Part shown: piece after piece, positions 56,131-62,967 of the stretch
Layout: the number at the start of each line of letters is the position of its first letter
Numbering within the stretch: the first letter of the stretch is position 1
Translations under genes and position numbers: made by a program
Notes under the pieces: generated by a model
Told to the model about the DNA's origin: nothing
Seen by the model: only the letters and a program-made list of their open reading frames with translations
Database searches by the model: none
Source: Flavobacteriales bacterium
GTDB taxonomy: Bacteria > Bacteroidota > Bacteroidia > Flavobacteriales_F > PHOS-HE28
Reading direction: 5' to 3'
Length of the DNA: 64,000 bases
Assembly (NCBI GenBank): GCA_016713865.1
Contig: JADJOG010000047.1
Span: forward strand, 62,001 to 126,000

Positions 56131-56163
56131 GGGAGGCCTGAGCCTCCCTCTTTTCTTTTCTTT
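56131..56163 (+). terminator. Intrinsic terminator after tsf
   Basis: A GGGAGGC/GCCTCCC stem (56131-56137 with 56142-56148) with a CTGA loop, then TCTTTTCTTTTCTTT. It separates rpsB-tsf from pyrH. Confidence 0.8.
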
Positions 56164-56175
56164 GGCCCGCTCAAC

Positions 56176-56886
56176 ATGGCCAACAGATACAAGCGCGTAC
56201 TGCTCAAGCTCTCCGGCGAGAGCCTCATGGGCAACCGGGATTATGGCATCGACCCACAGCGCCTGGGGCAATATGCCGATGAGATCATCGAAGCTGCAGG
56301 GCAAGGCGTCGAGATGGCGGTGGTCATCGGTGGCGGCAACATCTACCGCGGCATGCAGGCCGAAGGCAGCATTGATCGCGTGCAAGGCGACCACATGGGC
56401 ATGCTGGCCACCGTGATCAACAGCCTCGCGCTGCAGAGCGCACTGGAGGCGAAGGGCCATAAGACACGCTTGATGACCGCGATCAAGATGGAGCAGATCG
56501 CCGAGCCTTTCATCCGCAGGCGCGCTGTGCGGCACTTGGAAAAGGGGCGTACGGTGATATTCGGAGCGGGCACCGGCAACCCGTATTTCACCACCGACAC
56601 GGCCGCCAGCTTGCGCGCCATCGAGATCGAGGCCGATGTGATCCTGAAAGGCACACGCGTGGATGGCATTTATACTGCAGACCCGGAGAAGGACAAAACC
56701 GCCACCAAGTACGAGCGCATCTCCTTCACCGAGGTTTACGAGAAGGGCCTCAACGTGATGGATATGACAGCATTCACGCTGTGCAACGAGAACAAGCTGC
56801 CCATCGTGGTCTTCGATATGAACAAGCCCGGCAACCTCGCGCGCCTGATAGCGGGTGAGCAGGTGGGCACCTTGGTGGAGTTCTAA
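56176..56886 (+). CDS. pyrH: UMP kinase
   Basis: 236 residues. A hexameric amino-acid-kinase-fold enzyme that phosphorylates UMP to UDP. YKRVLLKLSGESLMG, VIGGGNIYRG, DHMGMLATVINSLALQ and FGAGTGNPYFTTDTAA are diagnostic, with ILKGTRVDGIYTADP near 160. It is separated from tsf by a terminator, and an OMP gene intervenes before frr, which usually follows pyrH directly. Confidence 0.97.
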   Translation: MANRYKRVLLKLSGESLMGNRDYGIDPQRLGQYADEIIEAAGQGVEMAVVIGGGNIYRGMQAEGSIDRVQGDHMGMLATVINSLALQSALEAKGHKTRLMTAIKMEQIAEPFIRRRAVRHLEKGRTVIFGAGTGNPYFTTDTAASLRAIEIEADVILKGTRVDGIYTADPEKDKTATKYERISFTEVYEKGLNVMDMTAFTLCNENKLPIVVFDMNKPGNLARLIAGEQVGTLVEF

Positions 56887-56894
56887 GTGACAGC

Positions 56895-56902
56895 TACCTT
56901 GC
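56895..56902 (+). promoter_or_regulatory. Candidate promoter of the OMP gene between pyrH and frr
   Basis: TACCTTGC, 9 nt after the pyrH stop and 4 nt before ATG 56907. It would give the inserted gene its own transcript. Confidence 0.45.
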
Positions 56903-56906
56903 GGCA

Positions 56907-58016
56907 ATGGGTCATGCAAGAACCAATGCCGAACTGCTCGCACAGCTGAATCGCGGAGCGGCCACCTTGTTCTGTACGGCCTTGCTCGTCACGGCCAGCG
57001 CAAACCACCTATGCGCGAGACTGTCAGTCGATGATCCCGATTCGCTGCGTAGTAGGGCATGGCATTGGGGCTTCTCGGCGCAGCAAGCCTCCTTCTTTGC
57101 CACAGCACCGATTGGGCTTTCGGCAGAGGTCGCCATTGATGCCAAGGTTGTTATCAAGGGGGTCCATGCGACGATATCGTTCGGACTTCAGCCCGCCTAC
57201 TTCCCCAGCGTTGGGAAATGGGATGAAGCACCTTTCAATTTCGGGCATCTCAAGCAATTGAACCTGAGCACTCCTGCGGGCACTATTCCCGGCATGACCA
57301 TCGGCAATCAGTGGGTGAACGCAGGCGATGTGTTCCTCATTGATCGTGGTTTCGTCCCGTTCTACTTGAGCGGCTTCCTTTCCTTGAGCCCTTCTGGCGA
57401 AGTGGTGCTCGAATACGACGAATACGTCGTTAGCTCGATGCGTGCCAGCATGTGGGGACTGACCATGCCGGTTCGTGTGCATATCAGAAGGGAAAGAAGA
57501 GGCCGGGTGATGCCCTTCGTCGACTTGGGCCTCGGATTCGACATGGTGCGGACCAAGGCCGAATACGAAGTGTACAGCGATCGGATCACCTATGCCTATC
57601 TGGATGGCACGCTCAATCTGATTCAGGGGCAAAGCGCCTATGATGAACCATTCAAAGGAGAGGCATCGCGGCACTTGCTCTTTACGCGCGCTCATGTCGG
57701 TGCCGGAGCCAGGTTCCGCAGATTCAGCGCGGGCGTACGTGCCCAGCGGATGATGGCCAAGGACCTTACGTATCGTGGTGCCGGATATGAGCGAGTCCGG
57801 GGCAACATCCTTGCAATCCCCTTCCTGGCCGGAGCTGCCGAAGATGCGGACCTGCAAGAGGAGCTGGACGCGAACGGGGTCGCGCTTTATGGTCGTAGCG
57901 GGCTCGCGAAGAAGGAGGCATCCGATGGATCGGGAACGAGCGATGACCTGTTCGGAATCTCGCGCTTCTGGGATCGCACCACATGGGTCGCTTCATTGAC
58001 CTTCTGGCTGCGCTGA
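56907..58016 (+). CDS. Predicted secreted or outer-membrane beta-barrel protein of unknown function
   Basis: 369 residues. The N-terminus has a hydrophobic export segment (GAATLFCTALLVTASANHLCA) after about 17 residues. The remainder alternates amphipathic strands (MWGLTMPVRVHI, VMPFVDLGLGFDMV, FTRAHVGAGARFRRFSAGVRAQ) and ends in TTWVASLTFWLR, an aromatic-rich strand typical of outer-membrane barrels. No family is recognised. Its placement between pyrH and frr, with its own -7 box 4 nt before the ATG, suggests insertion of a lineage-specific gene into a conserved pair. Confidence 0.7.
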   Translation: MGHARTNAELLAQLNRGAATLFCTALLVTASANHLCARLSVDDPDSLRSRAWHWGFSAQQASFFATAPIGLSAEVAIDAKVVIKGVHATISFGLQPAYFPSVGKWDEAPFNFGHLKQLNLSTPAGTIPGMTIGNQWVNAGDVFLIDRGFVPFYLSGFLSLSPSGEVVLEYDEYVVSSMRASMWGLTMPVRVHIRRERRGRVMPFVDLGLGFDMVRTKAEYEVYSDRITYAYLDGTLNLIQGQSAYDEPFKGEASRHLLFTRAHVGAGARFRRFSAGVRAQRMMAKDLTYRGAGYERVRGNILAIPFLAGAAEDADLQEELDANGVALYGRSGLAKKEASDGSGTSDDLFGISRFWDRTTWVASLTFWLR

Positions 58017-58062
58017 TTCCCAAGTACGAACGCGCATAGCTGTTTCCTTCAATCGGCGATCC

Positions 58063-58070
58063 TATTTTCG
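58063..58070 (+). promoter_or_regulatory. Candidate frr promoter (-7 box)
   Basis: TATTTTCG, 24 nt before the frr ATG. It suggests frr is transcribed separately from pyrH in this organism. Confidence 0.5.
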
Positions 58071-58094
58071 CGCCTCAACGCAAACACACACGCC

Positions 58095-58655
58095 ATGTTC
58101 GACCGCGCCGCAACAATCAACGCCTGCGAAGACCAGATGAGCAAGGCTGTTGACCATTTGGAATCCGAGCTCACCAAGATCCGCGCAGGAGCCGCCAATC
58201 CCGGCATGCTCGATACCGTACGCGTTGATTACTACGGCCAGATGGTGCCGCTCTCGCAAGTGGCATCGGTGAACACCGGCGATGCACGCACGCTGTTCGT
58301 GAAGCCTTGGGAGAAGAAGATGATCGACCCGATCGAGAAGGCGATCATCGGGGCGAATCTGGGCTTTAATCCGAGCAACAACGGCGAGAGCGTGATCATA
58401 CACGTGCCCATGCTCACCGAAGAGCGGCGAAAAGCGCTCGTGAAGAACGCGCATGCTGAGATGGAGCATGCCAAGGTGGGCATCCGCAGCAGCCGTCAGA
58501 AGGCGATGGAGACCATCAAGGCCGCCAAGAAAGATGGCCTGCCCGAGGATCACGCCAAGGATCTCGAAGGCCAAGTGGAGAAGCTCACCGCTACCTACAA
58601 CAAGAAAGCGGAGGATCATCTCGCGGCCAAGGAGAAGGACATCATGAAGGTGTGA
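58095..58655 (+). CDS. frr: Ribosome recycling factor
   Basis: 186 residues, the universal length. It splits post-termination ribosomes with EF-G. MSKAVDHLESELTKIRAGAANPGMLDTVRVDYYG, the loop VNTGDARTLFVKPWEKKMIDPIEKAI and NAHAEMEHAKVGIRSSRQKAME are diagnostic. Confidence 0.98.
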   Translation: MFDRAATINACEDQMSKAVDHLESELTKIRAGAANPGMLDTVRVDYYGQMVPLSQVASVNTGDARTLFVKPWEKKMIDPIEKAIIGANLGFNPSNNGESVIIHVPMLTEERRKALVKNAHAEMEHAKVGIRSSRQKAMETIKAAKKDGLPEDHAKDLEGQVEKLTATYNKKAEDHLAAKEKDIMKV

Positions 58656-58690
58656 CGGCCGGCATTGCGCTTCGGCCGCGTTCTCAACCC

Positions 58691-58792
58691 TCACCAGGCA
58701 TTCCTCCAAGCCACCAGGGAGAACAGGATGATGAGAAGGTAGATGCCGAGAACCATTGTTCGCGGTGGTATCCGGCGTAGTAGTGCGTGCAT
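58691..58792 (-). CDS. Possible single-span membrane microprotein
   Basis: 33 codons starting at the ATG at 58792: MHALLRRIPPRTMVLGIYLLIILFSLVAW... This is a basic N-terminus followed by one strongly hydrophobic helix. A longer in-frame start at 58843 exists. The sequence is too short to identify by family, and it lies in the 235-nt gap between frr and the M28 gene. It may be a real small protein or chance. Confidence 0.3.
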   Translation of the reverse strand: MHALLRRIPPRTMVLGIYLLIILFSLVAWRNAW

Positions 58793-58870
58793 AGGTTCAG
58801 CTTTCGTTCTGGCCGCGAAGCACGCGTGCCGTTGTTGCCTCATTGCCATGGCAGGATTAAGGATCGCGCC

Positions 58871-58878
58871 TACCTTTC
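58871..58878 (+). promoter_or_regulatory. Candidate promoter of the M28 peptidase gene
   Basis: TACCTTTC, 18 nt before ATG 58897; a weaker match to TAnnTTTG. Confidence 0.35.
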
Positions 58879-58896
58879 CTAACCAAACCCTTGCCC

Positions 58897-60684
58897 ATGC
58901 GCGCACCTCTGCTTCTGGCGTTCGCTCTTTTCGCGCATGGCTTAGCCGCGCAGTTCTCAAGCATCGCCTGCTCCAACGCGGCCGCTTTGCAGGCCATGAA
59001 AGGCCAGCATGATCCCGCGCAATACGCGGCGAGCACGGTGGTTCAGGATCACGAGGACATCATCTGCGCGTTGCGCACGTTGGTGAATCCTGACTCGCTC
59101 AGAGCCAGCTTGGAGGAACTCGTCTCCTTCGGCACGCGGAACACCTACAGCGATACCGTGAGCGCGAACGTGGGCATCGGTGCGGTGCGGCGTTGGGCAT
59201 TCGACCGTTTCCAGCGGATCAGTGATGCCCAGGAAGGCCGCTTGATCCCCGCGTTCCTGCAGTTCAATTACGCGAACGAGAGCGGCAACTGCGGCAGCGG
59301 CCAAGGCTGGCGCAATGTGATGGCCGTGCTGCCCGGCTCATCGACGCAAGGCCATCGGGTGGTCATCATCGAGGCGCACATCGATTCGCGCTGCGAGAAC
59401 ACTTGCGACCCCAACTGCCTTGCGCAAGGCGCCGAGGACAATGGCAGCGGCAGCGTGCTGGTGCTTGAGCTGGCGCGCGTGCTCAGCCGATTCACCTTCA
59501 AGCACACATTGGTCTTTCTGCTGGTGACCGGCGAGGAGCAAGGGCTGCTCGGCTCGCGCGCCATGGCGCAATTCTGCGTGCAGCAAGGCATCGCGGTGAA
59601 GGGCGTGCTCAACAACGACATTGTTGGCGGTATCCTTTGCGGCGAAACAGCATCGCCCCCCGGCTGCGGCGTGGTGAATGAGGTGGATAGCATGCAGCTT
59701 CGCGTGTTCTCGCATGGCTTAACGCGCGGCATGGCACGCATGATCGAGCTCAGCTACCGCGAGAAGCTGCGCCCGCATGTTCCCGTGCCCATGGTGGTGA
59801 GCGTGATGGATCGCGAGGATCGCATGGGCCGCGGCAGCGACCACATCCCATTCCGTCAACAGGGCTACCAAAGCGTGCGATTCACCGCTGCCAATGAACA
59901 TGGCCACGGCGATCCCGATGTCCCCGAGTACGACGATCGCCAGCACACCAGCGAGGACATCCTCGGCCTCGACCTCGACGGCGATGCGATCATCGATACC
60001 TTCTTCGTGGACTTCAATTACCTCGCCCGCAATACCGTGGTCAATGGTGCAAGTGCAACGCTGCTCGCGCATGGACCGGATACCCCGACATGGACCTTGC
60101 TCGATGAACCCGAGGGCCTGCGCGCCCAGATCAATGGCAGCAGCGCATGGAGCGCGTATCGCATCGGCGTGCGCGGCCTGAATGCGCAGCAGCCCTTCGA
60201 CGCGCTGTACCGCACCACGGAGACCAGCTTCCCTATTCCTGGCCTGCTGCCCAATCAAGGCTATTATGTTAGCATGGCAGGCGTCGATGCGGCTGGCATC
60301 ACCAGCATCTTCAGCCAGGAGCAGATCCGCGTGAACGACGTGGCTACGGATGCCGGCTCCTTCGATGACCTGCCTTATGGATTGCAATGCATGCCCATCG
60401 GGATCGCAGAGATGAGTGAGTCGGCCACTGAGCTTACCGTTTCGCCGAATCCGTTCATCGGGCAATTGCGCATCGCGTGGCACCCCTCGTCGGCAGCACG
60501 TGGGCCTGAAGCATGGTTGGTGATCACGGATGCGCGCGGGCTAGAGTTGATGCGCAGCAAGGTGGATGCTAGCAGAGGCGGTTCGATCAGCGTTGATCTG
60601 GATCGAGGCCCGGGCCTCTATCTGGCGCGGCTTATCGAGAACGGTCGCGTTCGGGCATCCGCTCGACTTGTGGCTATTGAATGA
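58897..60684 (+). CDS. Secreted M28 family zinc peptidase with T9SS type A tail
   Basis: 595 residues. A signal peptide (MRAPLLLAFALFAHGLAAQ) precedes the M28 aminopeptidase domain with the di-zinc ligands in IIEAHIDSRCE (His), GAEDNGSGSV (Asp), VTGEEQGLLGSR (Glu pair), NDIVGG (Asp) and FTAANEHGHGDPD (His). A fibronectin-like domain (about 385-470) and a T9SS domain (TVSPNPFIGQLRIAW) follow. It should be an exported aminopeptidase or carboxypeptidase for extracellular peptides. Two Cys-rich loops (CENTCDPNCL) are unusual inserts. ATG 58897 is preferred over the TTG at 58891. Confidence 0.93.
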   Translation: MRAPLLLAFALFAHGLAAQFSSIACSNAAALQAMKGQHDPAQYAASTVVQDHEDIICALRTLVNPDSLRASLEELVSFGTRNTYSDTVSANVGIGAVRRWAFDRFQRISDAQEGRLIPAFLQFNYANESGNCGSGQGWRNVMAVLPGSSTQGHRVVIIEAHIDSRCENTCDPNCLAQGAEDNGSGSVLVLELARVLSRFTFKHTLVFLLVTGEEQGLLGSRAMAQFCVQQGIAVKGVLNNDIVGGILCGETASPPGCGVVNEVDSMQLRVFSHGLTRGMARMIELSYREKLRPHVPVPMVVSVMDREDRMGRGSDHIPFRQQGYQSVRFTAANEHGHGDPDVPEYDDRQHTSEDILGLDLDGDAIIDTFFVDFNYLARNTVVNGASATLLAHGPDTPTWTLLDEPEGLRAQINGSSAWSAYRIGVRGLNAQQPFDALYRTTETSFPIPGLLPNQGYYVSMAGVDAAGITSIFSQEQIRVNDVATDAGSFDDLPYGLQCMPIGIAEMSESATELTVSPNPFIGQLRIAWHPSSAARGPEAWLVITDARGLELMRSKVDASRGGSISVDLDRGPGLYLARLIENGRVRASARLVAIE

Positions 60685-61050
60685 TCACAGGCCTAGCTCA
60701 GCAGCTGGGTCCCAGAAGCGCTTCGCGAAGTCCACAATTTGGTCGTCCTTCACCTTCACGCCTTCTTTCTCCAATAGCCGCTGCATGCGGTCATCGGGGC
60801 CGAAGTGGTGCTTGCCGCTGAGGATGCCCGCGCTATTTACCACGCGGTGCGCAGGAACCGGCGGCTTCACGGTGTGGCTGTTGTTCATGCAATAGCCCAC
60901 GATGCGTGCTGAGCGTGCGGCGCCGAGGTACTTCGCGATGGCGCCGTAGCTCGTTACACGTCCGCGCGGGATCTGGCGCACCACGTCCATCACGTCGGCG
61001 AAGAAATCGCGCTCCTGAACCGCTTCGCTGATCACCACGCGTTTGGCCAT
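60685..61050 (-). CDS. Alkyltransferase-like protein (Cys-less MGMT homologue)
   Basis: 121 residues with the MGMT/Ogt DNA-binding domain: VMDVVRQIPRGRVTSYGAIAKYLGAARSARIVGYCMNN and PPVPAHRVVNSAGILSGKHHFG. The acceptor Cys of PCHR is Ala (PAHR), the hallmark of alkyltransferase-like proteins. These flag O6-alkylguanine for nucleotide excision repair instead of removing the alkyl group. It lies 29 nt upstream of trmB's end on the same strand, and its stop lies at the end of the convergent M28 gene. Confidence 0.93.
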   Translation of the reverse strand: MAKRVVISEAVQERDFFADVMDVVRQIPRGRVTSYGAIAKYLGAARSARIVGYCMNNSHTVKPPVPAHRVVNSAGILSGKHHFGPDDRMQRLLEKEGVKVKDDQIVDFAKRFWDPAAELGL

Positions 61051-61079
61051 GCGACGAAGGTCGGTGATGGGTGTCGCGA

Positions 61080-61775
61080 TCAGATGCCGTGGGAGCCATC
61101 GAGGCTGAACCGCACATAATGGATCGTTCTTCCCTCGGTCAGCCACATCTGTTCGTAATAAGTGCGGATGTTCAGCACAGCCCGCTCCTCTGGCGAGACC
61201 CGATGCACGAGGTCGGCATACACCTCGGCGCTCTGCTCATGCACCTTCAGCTTGTGCTCGGCGATCATCTCCAAGGTGTATTCGTAGAGCAAGGGACTAT
61301 CGGTCTTCAGGTGGATGAGGCCATCGGACTTCAGGACTTCCTTGTAACGAGCGAGGAATAAGGGACTCGTCAATCGCTTGCGCGCCTTGCCGATCTGCGG
61401 GTCGCTGAAGGTGAGCCAGATCTCATCCACTTCCTTCGGACCGAAGCATTTCAGCAAGTGATCGACATGCGTGCGCAGGAAACCGACGTTCGTGAGTCCT
61501 TCTTCTTGGGCCGCGCGTGCGCCGCGCCAGAGCCGAGCGCCTTTGATGTCGACCCCGATGAAGTTGCGCTGCGGATAGAGCCGGGCGAGGCCCACGGTGT
61601 ACTCGCCGCCGCCGCAGCCCAACTCCAGCACCAATGGCGCCTCGCGCTCGAAGAAGTCGGCGTTCCACCGGCCCTTTAAGTGAAGGCCGCCCTGCAAGAG
61701 CTCCGTGAAGGTGGGCTGCACCACATGCTCGAAGGTGAGGTTCTCGGCGAAGCGAGCGAGTTTGTTCTTCCCCAT
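61080..61775 (-). CDS. trmB: tRNA (guanine-N7-)-methyltransferase
   Basis: 231 residues. It methylates G46 of the tRNA variable loop using SAM. VLELGCGGGEYTVGLARLYPQRNFIGVDIKGARLWRG is the SAM site, and FSDPQIGKARKRLTSPLF is the conserved catalytic stretch (Asp and Arg/Lys-rich), with HLKTDSPLLYEYT after. ATG 61775 is used: a TACTTTCG box (61789-61796, minus) lies 13 nt upstream. It is probably cotranscribed with the alkyltransferase-like gene. Confidence 0.96.
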   Translation of the reverse strand: MGKNKLARFAENLTFEHVVQPTFTELLQGGLHLKGRWNADFFEREAPLVLELGCGGGEYTVGLARLYPQRNFIGVDIKGARLWRGARAAQEEGLTNVGFLRTHVDHLLKCFGPKEVDEIWLTFSDPQIGKARKRLTSPLFLARYKEVLKSDGLIHLKTDSPLLYEYTLEMIAEHKLKVHEQSAEVYADLVHRVSPEERAVLNIRTYYEQMWLTEGRTIHYVRFSLDGSHGI

Positions 61776-61788
61776 GATGAAAGGCGCG

Positions 61789-61796
61789 CGAAAGTA
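61789..61796 (-). promoter_or_regulatory. Candidate trmB promoter (-7 box)
   Basis: TACTTTCG on the minus strand, 13 nt before the trmB ATG; it rules out the longer open frame as the likely product. Confidence 0.5.
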
Positions 61797-61857
61797 GCCG
61801 CGGGGTAACATCGGTTTCACTCCGGCGTGACCACCTTCGCAGCTCCCGCAGGGCGGG

Positions 61858-62967
61858 ATGAGACACATGCTGCACGGCGCTCGCATCCTGGTGGCTCCGC
61901 TCGATTGGGGCCTGGGCCATGCCGCGCGCTGCGTGCCTATCATCCAGAGTCTTTTAGCGCGCAACGCGCTGCCGATCATCGCTGCTGATGGCGGTCCGCT
62001 GGCGTTGCTGCGAGCGGAGTTCCCGCAACTCGAATCCGTGCAGCTGCCCGGCGTGGAGGTACGCTACTCGAAGACCAGCAATCAGCTCTGGAGCATGGCG
62101 CGGCAATTCCCGGCAATGGTGCGCAGTGTGCAGGCTGAGCGCGCGGCCTTCGATCGCATCCGCCAGCAGGTGCGCCTCGATGCCGTGATCAGCGACCAGC
62201 GTTTCGGAGTACGATGTGCAGAACTCCCGAGCGTGCTCATCACGCATCAGGTTTTCCCGTTCACGCCCTTGGCGCAGCGCGCCTTGCGCAAGCTGAACCT
62301 CCGCCATATCAGCCGCTTCGATCGCTGCTGGATCATGGATGAGCCGCAAGCACCAGGACTGGCAGGCGAACTCTCGCATGGCGATGCGTTTCCGCCGAAC
62401 GCGCGTTACATCGGTGTGGTTAGCAGGATGTCATCTGCGAATCAAGGGAAAGCAACGGGCTATACGATTGCCGCGGTCATCAGTGGTCCTGAACCACAGC
62501 GGACCTTGCTTGAGCAACGCTTGCTTGATGCCCTTCATGAGCTTCCAGGAGCTCACCTGTTGGTGCTGGGGCAGCCGCAGCATCCGCGCGATGAGCAGCG
62601 CGGAAACGTGCGTGTGCGTTCGCACATGAGCGGATCTGAATTGGCGAACGCCATGCAGAACGCGGAGCTCGTCGTTTCGCGCAGCGGCTATACCACGCTC
62701 ATGGATATGGCTGCGCTTGGCCGCAGCGCGCTCATAATTCCCACACCGGGGCAGGAGGAGCAGGAATACCTCGGGCGCTTGCATGCGCGCACCGGCCGTT
62801 TCATCGTGCAAGAGCAGGATGCCATCGACCTCGATGGCGCGTTGCGGCAGCTGCGTGGCAGAGCGAAGCTAACGGCTCCACGTTCGGGCAATCTGTTGGA
62901 AGAGGCGATGGATGATCTGGCCTCGCTCTTGCTCCGCCGCGCGCCGACTACCTTGCGCCGAGCATGA
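61858..62967 (+). CDS. MurG-like (GT28 C-terminal) glycosyltransferase
   Basis: 369 residues, or 366 from the second Met at 61867. The N-terminus RILVAPLDWGLGHAARCVPIIQSL has the Gly-rich GxGH loop of MurG/UDP-glycosyltransferases. The C-terminal half has VVSRSGYTTLMDMAALGRSALIIPTPGQEEQEYLG, the donor-binding loop. It lacks a clear MurG acceptor signature, so it is a GT-B enzyme of unknown acceptor, perhaps for a cell-surface glycolipid. Its stop overlaps the next gene (ATGA). Confidence 0.82.
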   Translation: MRHMLHGARILVAPLDWGLGHAARCVPIIQSLLARNALPIIAADGGPLALLRAEFPQLESVQLPGVEVRYSKTSNQLWSMARQFPAMVRSVQAERAAFDRIRQQVRLDAVISDQRFGVRCAELPSVLITHQVFPFTPLAQRALRKLNLRHISRFDRCWIMDEPQAPGLAGELSHGDAFPPNARYIGVVSRMSSANQGKATGYTIAAVISGPEPQRTLLEQRLLDALHELPGAHLLVLGQPQHPRDEQRGNVRVRSHMSGSELANAMQNAELVVSRSGYTTLMDMAALGRSALIIPTPGQEEQEYLGRLHARTGRFIVQEQDAIDLDGALRQLRGRAKLTAPRSGNLLEEAMDDLASLLLRRAPTTLRRA

